From Acrocarpospora catenulata (GTDB lineage Bacteria > Actinomycetota > Actinomycetes > Streptosporangiales > Streptosporangiaceae), in NCBI RefSeq assembly GCF_018476525.1, contig NZ_JAHCST010000010.1:1-64000 (forward strand): 64,000 nt of DNA, written 5' to 3'. The notes below the pieces were generated by a model that ran no database searches, had not been told where the DNA came from, and was given only the letters and a program-made list of their open reading frames with translations. The position numbers and the translations under genes were made by a program. This document shows positions 50,400-63,209 of this stretch, in pieces (the first letter of the stretch is position 1; each line of letters opens with the position of its first letter).

Positions 50400-50940
50400 G
50401 TCCTCATTGCCCCTGAGAGGGATCGCAACCGCGCCTCCTGAAGGCACAGCACGTCCACGGCCGGGTCCTCATCGCCCCTACGAGGGGTCGCAACAGGTAG
50501 AAGTGCCATTCGTCGCCGAACTCGGCCGTCCTCATTGCCCCTGAGAGGGGTCGCAACCGCGCCTCCTGAAGGCACAGCACGTCCACGGCCGGGTCCTCAT
50601 CGCCCCTACGAGGGGTCGCAACAGGTAGAAGTGCCATTCGTCGCCGAACTCGGCCGTCCTCATTGCCCCTGCGAGGGGTCGCAACTCTTCCAGGTGGGTG
50701 GTCTCGGTGTCCAGGTACACGGTCCTCATCGCCCCTACAAGGGGTCGCAACCGCACCTTCCACTGTGCGATCAAGGGCTCGGCTGTCCTGTCCTCATCGG
50801 CCCCTACGGGGGGTCGCAACCACCCCACGCGAGCGCGGCAGGCTTGACGGACGCCTCGTCCTCATCGCCCCTACGAGGGGTGGCAACAAGTCGACCGGCG
50901 AGACTGGCAGCTGATCTGTGGCGTCCTCATCACCACTCAT
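50400..50940 (+). CRISPR. CRISPR array 4: about 9 repeats, degenerate, no leader
   Basis: Eight full repeats and a truncated ninth (18 nt, reading GTCCTCATCACCACTCAT) of the same family, rightward sense. Loop variants GAG, ACG, GCG and ACA alternate, one repeat has an extra G, and one ends GTGGCAAC. A 128-bp block with two repeats and two spacers is repeated in tandem (50400-50527 and 50528-50655). No leader inverted repeat is present on the left, so it is probably an orphan. Confidence 0.9.
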
Positions 50941-50955
50941 CGGTCTGTCTTCTTT

Positions 50956-50975
50956 CGTCCATCTGTAGAGGGTGA
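50956..50975 (+). promoter_or_regulatory. promoter element of the type III-D operon
   Basis: CGTCCATCTGTAGAGGGTGA matches the element upstream of cas6 at 18 of 20 positions and lies directly after the truncated last repeat. Confidence 0.55.
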
Positions 50976-51003
50976 GAGCGGAAACGTGGTGAAGGGGGCC
51001 AAG

Positions 51004-52272
51004 GTGACCAGGATCTCCCGGGAGCGGGCCGGGGTGGGCAGGGTGAGGTCGCTGTTGGATGTCGTGTCGGGATGGGGGGTCGTGGCCGTTGCCGGTATTG
51101 CCGGTGCTGTGGCTGCGGGGACTCTGCCTGACGTGATCAAGGGGTGGCTGGGCGATCAGCGAGTTCTCCTGACGGGGTTGTGCCTCGTGTCGGCGCTGAT
51201 GTTCGCGGGGGTCAACCTGTGGCAGCAGCGCACCAAGGGTGTGGGAATCGTGATCTCCCTGCCGCAGAGCACCTGGCGGGGGCCGTGGAGTAGTCAGTGG
51301 ACGGCAGCCGCGGCTGACCATGCTCGCCGTAGCCACGACTCCTGCTTCGTCGTACGACGAACGGTTCCGGCGCCGAGGCCGGGTGACGACCTGGCTGGTC
51401 TGGCGAAGGTCCGCGAAAGGCGTAGGGATTCGCTGGAGTTGGCGTACGAGCTGGCCACAGCGCGGCTGACCGAGTTGTCCGAGGCGGATCCGTCTACGCC
51501 GGTGTCGCTGTACATCAATGCCTCCCTGCCTGACGCTTTTGAGCTGGGCGCGATGTTCAAGTTCAACGTGCAGCGGAAGTTGCGCGCCACCGGCGGGGGC
51601 CTTCCCGTAGTTCGCCGTGGCACGGGGGCGGCGATTGGGGATCAGGCTGCTTCTCCGGTTGAGCCGGAGAAGCGGGAAGAGGATCAGGCTGGGGAGCCAG
51701 TTGACGCGTTGGTCGAGTTGTCTCACCAGGTGGTGCTGCCGCAGCGGTCGGAGCTAGGCCGGTCGGACTTCTTTCCCTCGATCCGGATCACCAGCCACCT
51801 GAAGGAGCCGCTGAGCCCGGCCGAGACGTCACGAGCTGCGGGATTGGCGAAGGTGATCGAGGAGCCGGACTTCGAGGGGGCGCCCGATGGCACGGCGGTG
51901 GCCATTGTCGTGCACCTGGCGCACCTTCCGTTGATGGTCGACCAGGCGCTGCGGGCCGCACGTGATGGCTGCGCCGACACCGATGGACGTTGGGAGCGGT
52001 GCCGGGCGGCGCTGGTCATCGATGGCGAGCCGGCCAACCTTCCGGAGACGACGGCCGACTTCGAACTGGCCGTGCGGCATGTCCACGCAGCGTGGCGCAG
52101 CTGGATCGGGGCGCGGCCGCAGTACGCGAACCTGCGTCCTCGGCTGTTCATCGCAGCCCCGGCGAGTGTCGCCTTCGCGCTGGGCTGGCTGATCGGCCAG
52201 TCGGTGAAGGCCGTCCCCCATCCGTACCAGACATCTACTGAAAAGGCAGGCGAGCCATGTATCTCGTCGTGA
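51004..52272 (+). CDS. two-TM SAVED-domain protein, CRISPR-associated effector
   Basis: The protein has about 422 aa. The first 75 residues contain two membrane helices (WGVVAVAGIAGAVAAGTL and LLTGLCLVSALMFAGVNLW). The rest is soluble and ends with PRLFIAAPASVAFALGWLIG and VPHPYQ, characteristic of SAVED domains, which bind cyclic oligonucleotides. No protease or nuclease domain is seen, so the membrane part may be the effector. AAGGGGG selects the GTG used; another GTG lies 18 nt upstream. The gene overlaps cas10 by 16 nt, tying it to Cas10 signalling. Confidence 0.75.
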   Translation: MTRISRERAGVGRVRSLLDVVSGWGVVAVAGIAGAVAAGTLPDVIKGWLGDQRVLLTGLCLVSALMFAGVNLWQQRTKGVGIVISLPQSTWRGPWSSQWTAAAADHARRSHDSCFVVRRTVPAPRPGDDLAGLAKVRERRRDSLELAYELATARLTELSEADPSTPVSLYINASLPDAFELGAMFKFNVQRKLRATGGGLPVVRRGTGAAIGDQAASPVEPEKREEDQAGEPVDALVELSHQVVLPQRSELGRSDFFPSIRITSHLKEPLSPAETSRAAGLAKVIEEPDFEGAPDGTAVAIVVHLAHLPLMVDQALRAARDGCADTDGRWERCRAALVIDGEPANLPETTADFELAVRHVHAAWRSWIGARPQYANLRPRLFIAAPASVAFALGWLIGQSVKAVPHPYQTSTEKAGEPCISS

Positions 52273-53855
52273 TCAATACGGCGGGCAAGCAGCGTTACAT
52301 CTTCTCCTCGCGGAAGCGGAAGGAGATCGTCGGAGCCTCCGATCTGATTGTGCGAGTCAACGGCTCCTGGGCGGAGGATGCGCTGGCGACGACGTTTCCG
52401 GGGTTTCACGAGGAGTGGCGGCTGAAGGACGGCCACGCCGTCGAACTCATCACGGCAAGCGCGGGGATGGTCACCGCCCTGGTGAGAGAGGCGGATGCGG
52501 GACGGCGCCTCGTCACGGAGCTGACCAGGCGGGCCCTGCGCGAAGCCCCCGGGTTGGACGTCTGCGGGGTCGTCCAGGAGGTGATCGAGGGCGAGTCGCT
52601 ACCCGCGAGCCGGGAGAGGGCGGGCAAGGCGCTGGCCGCCCTGCAGGAGGGCAGGCCGGGACCGCAGGCAAGGTTTCTCCGGCTGCCGCTGGTGGCGGAC
52701 TGCCAGTCGACGGGCCTGCCGGCTTCCGGGCTGCGCCGGGAGGCGCCCGATGAGCCGCTGGTCACGAGGTCAGCGGCTTCGGTGGCGAAGCTGGCCCATT
52801 TCCCGGCCGCGCTGAAACGGCTGGCAGAGGTCGCGCTGACAACACCCCAGACCATGTCGAAGATCGTCGATTCCCTGGGGTTGAGGGCCGACTGGGTGGC
52901 TGTGGTGCACGCGGACGGGAACGGCTTCGGTCAGCTTTTCCGCGAGATCGGTAAGGGCGGCCTCGATGGGGCCGTCTCTCCGCGTGGAGAGGTAGATGCC
53001 ACCTATTTGGAGGAGTTGCGCGCACTGTCGCGCGGCGTGGACAGGTGCGCGCTGAAGGCGTTCCATCTGGCACTCGACCGGCTGGCCGCTGAACAGAGCC
53101 GCTGGAATGTCGAAGGCAGGCCGCTGGTGCTCCCGCTCGTGCTCGGCGGCGACGATCTGACCGTGCTTTGCCACGGTGAGGTTGCGTTGTCGTTCACCCG
53201 TCATTATCTGGAGGAGTTCGAGCGGGAGACCGAGCATGACTCCACGTTGCGTCCCGCGTTGGACAGAGCGGGCCTGCCGAGGCTGACAGCGGCTGCGGGA
53301 GTGGCGATCGTCAAGCGGAACTATCCGTTCCGGTTCGCTTACGACCTGGCCGAGGAGCTGATCACGTCTGAGGCCAAACAGGTCAAGGAGTGGACATCCG
53401 CTATGGCGTTCGCCGTATTGATGGAAAGCTCCGCTCCCGACCTGACCCGGTTCCGGAAATCGATCATGGCGTCAGGAGGAGCGGCTGCCAGTGCCTCGCC
53501 GTACATCGTGGGAGCGGGGAGTGAAGATCCGCGAGCGAAGGGGAGACGGTGGAGCGACCTGGAGGGGCGTGTCGCCGCGCTTGGGCGTAAGGACGCCCGC
53601 TCAGGCGAGCCGCTCGTGCCGAGCGGTGCCGCGCACGACCTGCGGGAGGGCCTGTGTCTCGGGGTGGATGTCGCAAACGCCCGGCTGGGCTTGCTCCGGA
53701 CCCGGTTCGCGGGGGATCTGAATCGTCTGCGCGCACTGGACGAACTGGGCGACGACTCCGGGCGACTTGTGTGGGATCACGAGGGGACGTTGGTGACCGG
53801 CCTGGTCGACGCCATGGCCGCCGCGCCTTTCATCACCGGTGGGGGAGTCAGGTGA
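52257..53855 (+). CDS. cas10: Cas10 (type III-D-like, HD-less) with intact cyclase motif
   Basis: The 532-aa protein starts MYLVVINTAGKQRYIFSSRK, has a first palm segment VAVVHADGNGFGQLF and the second palm motif LVLGGDDLTVL with GGDD at residues 297-300, then a helical C-terminal domain. There is no N-terminal HD nuclease, and at 532 aa it is short for Cas10. Lack of HD is a known trait of subtype III-D. With GGDD intact it should make cyclic oligoadenylates when target RNA is bound, signalling to the SAVED protein. Confidence 0.85.
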   Translation: MYLVVINTAGKQRYIFSSRKRKEIVGASDLIVRVNGSWAEDALATTFPGFHEEWRLKDGHAVELITASAGMVTALVREADAGRRLVTELTRRALREAPGLDVCGVVQEVIEGESLPASRERAGKALAALQEGRPGPQARFLRLPLVADCQSTGLPASGLRREAPDEPLVTRSAASVAKLAHFPAALKRLAEVALTTPQTMSKIVDSLGLRADWVAVVHADGNGFGQLFREIGKGGLDGAVSPRGEVDATYLEELRALSRGVDRCALKAFHLALDRLAAEQSRWNVEGRPLVLPLVLGGDDLTVLCHGEVALSFTRHYLEEFERETEHDSTLRPALDRAGLPRLTAAAGVAIVKRNYPFRFAYDLAEELITSEAKQVKEWTSAMAFAVLMESSAPDLTRFRKSIMASGGAAASASPYIVGAGSEDPRAKGRRWSDLEGRVAALGRKDARSGEPLVPSGAAHDLREGLCLGVDVANARLGLLRTRFAGDLNRLRALDELGDDSGRLVWDHEGTLVTGLVDAMAAAPFITGGGVR

Positions 53856-56185
53856 ACATCGAACTGAACCTGCTCATGCTGAGCGATTGGCGGATCGGAA
53901 CGGGCACCGGAATCAGGGGGTACGCCGACCGCCTCGTGCAGCGTGACGCGGCTCGTGAGCCGACCGCGCCGGACGCGCCGATCGTTCCGGCCAAGACGCT
54001 CATCGGGGTCTGGCGGGACTCCTGCGAGGTGGTGGCGCACGCGCTGGACGCCGGTCCTTCTGGGGCGTGGCACGACTGGCTGGAATTCCTGTTCGGCGGG
54101 CAGTACAGAGCGGGCGAGGAGCCGGTGCGGCCGGCCGCGCTTGCCCTCGACGGTCCGCTTCGGCTGCCCCAGCGTCTCACAGACCTGCTGCGCGGACAGC
54201 CCCGTGTGGCGTGGGCGGCGACATTCCGCAAGCCGGGCGTGGCGATCGACCCCGTCACGGGGACCGCGGAAACCGAGAAGCTGCGATTCGAGGAGATGGC
54301 CAGGGCGGGTGTCACGCTCACCGGCAACGCCTCTCTGCGGGGCTTCGACGAGATGGAACCCGCGCAACAGGAGGTCGCGCTCGCGTTCCTCACAGCCGGG
54401 GCGCGGCTGCTGGAGCGGATCGGCGGCAAGCGGCGCAGAGGGGCGGGCAGATGCCGGCTGGAACTTCGCGCTGTCGTCCCGGACTTCGCCGTGCTGGTCC
54501 AGAGGCCGATTCCTGTGCCGCCGGGCGGTTCGCCGTACGCGGTGGAGGACCGGCCCACGCCGGTGACGGCGGCAGGCGGGCGTGGATGGGAGCGGGTCGA
54601 ACTCGTTTTCACCGTCCAGGAACCGGTTCTGGCCGGAGCCGTCGTCCAGGGGAACCTGACGCAGGGACAGGGGCATCTGCCCGGGTGGTGTCTCATGCCG
54701 GAGGTCGCCCGACGGCTGGGCGGCCCGGCGCACGCTCTCGTCCGTACCGGCGACCTGGTGGTCACGGCCGCCACGCCGCTGTCGCCGGGTAAGGCGCGTA
54801 CGTCGCCGGTGCCGAGGGTTCTCGTGCACAAGAAGAACGACAAGAAGGCCGTCATCGGCAATCGAATGGCCGGAGACCAGGCGGAGGGCAAGCCCTACCG
54901 GGACGGTTACGTGGTGGTGGATGGCGAGGAGTTGGGCGCCGTGGTGGCTCCCGCCTTCACACTGCGCATGCACAACACGGTCGGAGACGGCGAGCAGCGA
55001 CCGACTCAGGAGGTCGGCGGGGTCTACACCTACAAGGCGCTGGCCGCCGGGACGATGCTCCGCGCGGAGGTGCGGGTGCGGACTGGAGCGCTGCCGCCGG
55101 ACTGGGAGAAGGGGTTATGCGGGACTTGGCGGATCGGCCGTTCCGCCAAGGACGACTATGGGCGGGTGCGGGTCGAGGCACGGCCGGTCGTCCCGGCCGT
55201 GGCCGCCGGCCAGCGGACACCCGGTCTGCTCCGGGTGTGGCTGCTCTCCGACCTACTGGTGCGCGACCGCCGGCTGCGTCCGAGCACCGACCCCGCCGAC
55301 GTCGCCCGCGCCTTGGCGCAGGCGCTCACGCGAGCGGGCGCACCGCACCTGCGCCTCACCCAAGTAGTGGGCAATCCGGACGACGTGGCGGCTACCGTCA
55401 CCGCGATGGGCACCGGCCGCACCGAGAGCTGGCATCGCGGCTGGGGCCTGCCCCGCCCAACCCTGTACGGCCTGGCCGCCGGAACCTGCCTGACCTTCAC
55501 CGTCGAGGGCGGCCAGGTGACCGCCGAAGTCCTGGACGAGTTGCGCGCCGCCGGAATAGGGGAACGCCGGGCAGAAGGATTCGGGCAAATCGAGATCGAC
55601 CATGAGCTCCTCTTTCGAAGCTTCGAGGGGCGAACGCCGACCCTCGCGGATTCCCAGGATCGAGACGCCGCGCGGGTTGAGCCGCTCGCACCGGGAGAGA
55701 GGGGCCACACTGAGGGCAGGATCTTCGAGCGGGCGGCCTGGCGCGCCGAAGTGCACCGCGTTTGCGAGCTCATCATGGCCGATCCGGTCAGGCGGGGCCG
55801 TTTCCTGCCGGAGGAGGTGACCTCGTCACAGCTCAACGGGCTCCGGGATGTGGTCAGGGAACCCTCGATGGATCTGGCCAGAAACCGGCTGACCTGGCTC
55901 ACCAAATCCAACGCCGGGCGTCGTTCGTGGCCGGAGGAGAAGGTGGCACTGCTCTTCCGGCTTCTCGAAGACCCCGACGAGGTCTGGACGCAATTCAGCC
56001 TGAACGAGGACGAACTCACCGTGACACTCGATGGGGCGGCCATTCTCCGGACCGAGCTCCACGACGAGGCCGTACGCGTGCTCATCACGGCATGCGTGGC
56101 CGCGCAGGTCCGCCACACGGCGACGCGGACGGGCGATGTGGAGACGGCGCGGACGCCCGTGCCTGCGGAGGGGAGGACACGATGA
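53852..56185 (+). CDS. csx10: Csx10-like RAMP protein (Cas5-type subunit of type III-D)
   Basis: The 777-aa protein starts NIELNLLMLSDWRIGTGTG, a RAMP first strand with the glycine turn, and IVPAKTLIGVWRDSCEVVAHAL, the conserved helix of type III RAMPs. A second RAMP-like unit has ELVFTVQEPVLAGAVVQGN and GVYTYKALAAGTMLRAEV, and GIGERRAEGFGQIEI is a G-rich loop. A helical C-terminal extension (about 620-777) is extra. Size and position beside an HD-less Cas10 suggest Csx10, the III-D Cas5. The GTG overlaps the cas10 stop by 4 nt. Confidence 0.7.
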   Translation: MNIELNLLMLSDWRIGTGTGIRGYADRLVQRDAAREPTAPDAPIVPAKTLIGVWRDSCEVVAHALDAGPSGAWHDWLEFLFGGQYRAGEEPVRPAALALDGPLRLPQRLTDLLRGQPRVAWAATFRKPGVAIDPVTGTAETEKLRFEEMARAGVTLTGNASLRGFDEMEPAQQEVALAFLTAGARLLERIGGKRRRGAGRCRLELRAVVPDFAVLVQRPIPVPPGGSPYAVEDRPTPVTAAGGRGWERVELVFTVQEPVLAGAVVQGNLTQGQGHLPGWCLMPEVARRLGGPAHALVRTGDLVVTAATPLSPGKARTSPVPRVLVHKKNDKKAVIGNRMAGDQAEGKPYRDGYVVVDGEELGAVVAPAFTLRMHNTVGDGEQRPTQEVGGVYTYKALAAGTMLRAEVRVRTGALPPDWEKGLCGTWRIGRSAKDDYGRVRVEARPVVPAVAAGQRTPGLLRVWLLSDLLVRDRRLRPSTDPADVARALAQALTRAGAPHLRLTQVVGNPDDVAATVTAMGTGRTESWHRGWGLPRPTLYGLAAGTCLTFTVEGGQVTAEVLDELRAAGIGERRAEGFGQIEIDHELLFRSFEGRTPTLADSQDRDAARVEPLAPGERGHTEGRIFERAAWRAEVHRVCELIMADPVRRGRFLPEEVTSSQLNGLRDVVREPSMDLARNRLTWLTKSNAGRRSWPEEKVALLFRLLEDPDEVWTQFSLNEDELTVTLDGAAILRTELHDEAVRVLITACVAAQVRHTATRTGDVETARTPVPAEGRTR

Positions 56186-57840
56186 TCGCCAGAGTGGGCC
56201 GCCGCGTGACGAGCAGAATCCGCGCCCGAGGCTGGCTGCGCACGGAGTCGCCGCTGCACGTCGGCGGGCTCGGTGGCGATCCCGCCGAACCGCTGCCAAT
56301 CGCCGTCGACGGCCTCGGCAGAGTGTACGTGCCCGGCACGACGCTCGCCGGGGTCCTGCGGAACTGGTGCCGGGGCAGAGAACAGGAACCGAAGAGCCTC
56401 AGCGACCTGTGGGGCTACACACCGGACCAGGGGGACGGGGGCAGGGCGAGCCGGGTCTTCGTCGCGGATGCCCTGGCCGCCACCACCTGCCGCCTGGACG
56501 AGCACGGCCTGCCGGCCACACCGCTTGACCCCGCGCTGCTGGAGTTCCGGCCCTTCGTCGGCATCGACCGGTCGACCGGAACCGCGGCTCCCGAGTTCCT
56601 GTACGGCCGGGCCGTGGTACCTGCGGGCTGCTACCTGCGACTGGAGATCGACATCGAATCAACCGAGGCGGGAGAACTGGGGGCGGACCTGGACCAGGCG
56701 CGCATGGTCGCTATTCTGGCCGCACTCGGCCGAGGCGAGATCAGGCTCGGGGCCGCCACCAGCCGTGGGTTCGGTTCGGTCCGGCTGCTCGACGACCCCC
56801 TGGATGTGGTGGTGGACCGGCTCGACACGCCTGAGGGCCTGCTCGCGGTGCTTCGCGACGACCCGATGCGACGCCGCTCGGTAACGTCCCTCCGATCCAA
56901 GGACACCGGGCTGCCGGAGCGGCGTGAAGTCCTGGAGGTGTCGATCGACTGGCGACCGCTGTCGCCGGTGATGGTCCGTGGCACGTCGAGTGGGCTGATC
57001 GTCGACACGCTGCCCCTCACCACCCGGGTGGACCGTCGCCACCTCACCCTTGTCCTACCGGGGTCGTCCCTCAAGGGAGCCCTGCGCGGCCATGCCGAAT
57101 TCGTGGAACTCACCGCCCGTGGGCTCCCCGCCGGTGTGCCGTCGGACGCCACCCAGGGCGGATGCGCGGCCGAAGGGCTCCCAGATGAGCGGACCGGAAC
57201 CGCGGTCGGTTCCCCGGCTGCGTACAGTGCCGCGTTCCGGGCGCAGTTGGACCGGCTGCCCGCCGTACGGGCACTGTTCGGCGCGGTCCGCGACGACGAC
57301 GCCGAACGGCGCGCCGGTGCGCTGCGCGTCGAGGAGTGCCAGGCCGAGGTCACGATCCCCGAAACGTTGTGGCGGTCGGTGACCGGTGCCGACACCCCTC
57401 CCGTCGGTGACGAGGACGGCGAGCGGAAAGGGCTGTCAGAGGGGCTGCTGGACCGGCTGGAGGGACTTGGCCTGTCCCAGGCCGACCACGTCGCCCTCGA
57501 CAGGTGGACCGGTGGCGCCGCAGACGGCAGGTTGTTCCACGTGCTCGAACCGCATGCGGTCGACTGGGCGCCGATCCGGCTCAGCGTTGATCTCACCCGG
57601 CTCGGCGACGACCGCGATCACGCCCTCGCGTTGCTGTTTCTCACACTGCGCGATCTGTCCGCCGGACGCATCCCGCTTGGCGCGCTCGTCAACCGTGGCT
57701 TCGGCGACATCGAGGTCAAGGAAATCACTCTGACCGGCGGGGGCTGGACGGAACCGATCAGCTTGCCCGAGGTGCTGGCGAGCCGGGAGATCGAACCCAT
57801 CGCTCAGGCGTGGACCGACTACGTGACTCGGGAGGCGTGA
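56182..57840 (+). CDS. type III RAMP with two Cas7 (Csm3-like) domains
   Basis: The 552-aa protein contains two Cas7-like units. Unit 1 has RARGWLRTESPLHVGGLGGD, VPGTTLAGVLRNWCRG, FVGIDRSTGTAAPEFLYGR and G-rich ATSRGFGSVRL. Unit 2 has IDWRPLSPVMVRGTSSGLIV, LPGSSLKGALRGHAEF and NRGFGDIEV. The G-x-S/T-L-x-G-x-L-R motif in each is typical of Csm3. Csm3-type subunits cut target RNA via an acidic loop; GIDRSTG in unit 1 may hold the Asp. Overlaps neighbours by 4 and 1 nt. Confidence 0.8.
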   Translation: MIARVGRRVTSRIRARGWLRTESPLHVGGLGGDPAEPLPIAVDGLGRVYVPGTTLAGVLRNWCRGREQEPKSLSDLWGYTPDQGDGGRASRVFVADALAATTCRLDEHGLPATPLDPALLEFRPFVGIDRSTGTAAPEFLYGRAVVPAGCYLRLEIDIESTEAGELGADLDQARMVAILAALGRGEIRLGAATSRGFGSVRLLDDPLDVVVDRLDTPEGLLAVLRDDPMRRRSVTSLRSKDTGLPERREVLEVSIDWRPLSPVMVRGTSSGLIVDTLPLTTRVDRRHLTLVLPGSSLKGALRGHAEFVELTARGLPAGVPSDATQGGCAAEGLPDERTGTAVGSPAAYSAAFRAQLDRLPAVRALFGAVRDDDAERRAGALRVEECQAEVTIPETLWRSVTGADTPPVGDEDGERKGLSEGLLDRLEGLGLSQADHVALDRWTGGAADGRLFHVLEPHAVDWAPIRLSVDLTRLGDDRDHALALLFLTLRDLSAGRIPLGALVNRGFGDIEVKEITLTGGGWTEPISLPEVLASREIEPIAQAWTDYVTREA

Positions 57841-58411
57841 TGACGAACCCACAGGAAACCACGCCGAGAACGCTGTACGGCGCCGCGATCTCCGGCATCA
57901 CCCTGGCGGAGGCGCTCGACCGGCTGGACGGCGGATGCGCCCTGCTCACCGCCCCCTCGGCATACAAGGTGGCCACGGTCAGCGGACGCGACTGCCTCAC
58001 CAAGGCCGGGCCCGTGGACCTTTCGGCCGTCTACGAAGCCCGAGCGTTCACCCCCGACGCGGAACTGCGCTGGGTCGAAGCCGGATACGCGGTGCTGCTC
58101 ACCGAGAACAAGAACCTGCTACCGGGCTCCTCCTGGGAACCGCTGGAGCCGATCGAGGCGATCGACACGATCGACACCCGCTACCTGGTCTGGGGCAAGG
58201 TCAAGGAGGCAGACGCCGCCTGGGCCACACTCGCCTCCAGCCGGGTCGGCACGCTCAACGTGCCCCGGTCGGCCCCTCCTGCCGTTCCGCAAGACCGAGT
58301 ACGCCTCATCACCCGCGAATACGTCACCGTGGATCGAGACCACGGCAACGCCAACGTCGCCGAAGAGCGGCTACTCAGATTCGAGCCGTACCGTCTGGAG
58401 GGTGCCGCCTG

Positions 58412-58412
<1 letters not shown>
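57840..58412 (+). CDS. csx19: Csx19-like protein (type III-D)
   Basis: The 190-aa protein contains TRYLVWGKVKEADAAWATLA, SSRVGTLNVP, RVRLITREYVTVDRDHGNAN and VAEERLLRFEPYRLEG. This order (YLxWG, R-x-G-x-L-x-P, EY, HGN, ERL) agrees with my recollection of the Csx19/TIGR03984 family found in type III-D loci. Role in the complex is unknown. It overlaps both neighbours by one base (TGATG). Confidence 0.6.
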
Positions 58413-63044
<4,632 letters not shown>

Positions 63045-63128
63045 CGTCGGGTACTGCCTTTGGCAACCTGGCCACGTTCAACAGCTGACGCTGGCGAGCT
63101 TCGAGCGATTCCATCGCTCCCCTCTGAG

Positions 63129-63147
63129 GGCCTCGAACATCGAGGCC
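63129..63147. promoter_or_regulatory. 19-bp perfect palindrome upstream of the last gene
   Basis: GGCCTCGA-ACA-TCGAGGCC lies in the 165-nt gap between the large protein gene and the last gene. It may be an operator or a short terminator hairpin. Confidence 0.4.
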
Positions 63148-63209
63148 GATTGTCGCGAGACCGCGCGCTCAGGCGCGTTCTCCTGTTATGCCTCTCGGAG
63201 GGGCCTCAC

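Noticed and set aside
53654-53851. 66-codon N-terminal extension of the Csx10-like protein
   Set aside because: It lies in the cas10 coding region, has shadow-frame composition, and the GTG overlapping the cas10 stop matches the RAMP first strand.
55762-56181. 140-codon extension ahead of the double-Cas7 gene
   Set aside because: It is an out-of-frame shadow within the Csx10-like gene; an ATG with GGGGAGGAC begins the RAMP fold.
57935-58411. Extension of the TIGR03986-like protein across the Csx19-like gene
   Set aside because: Arg/Gly/Pro-rich shadow composition; the family-typical start NPYTFVP follows the ATG at 58412.
63045-63209. A fifth degenerate CRISPR repeat in the gap before the last gene
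   Set aside because: The CTGAGGGCC and GGAGGGGCC words resemble repeat pieces, but there is no 30-nt match or periodicity.
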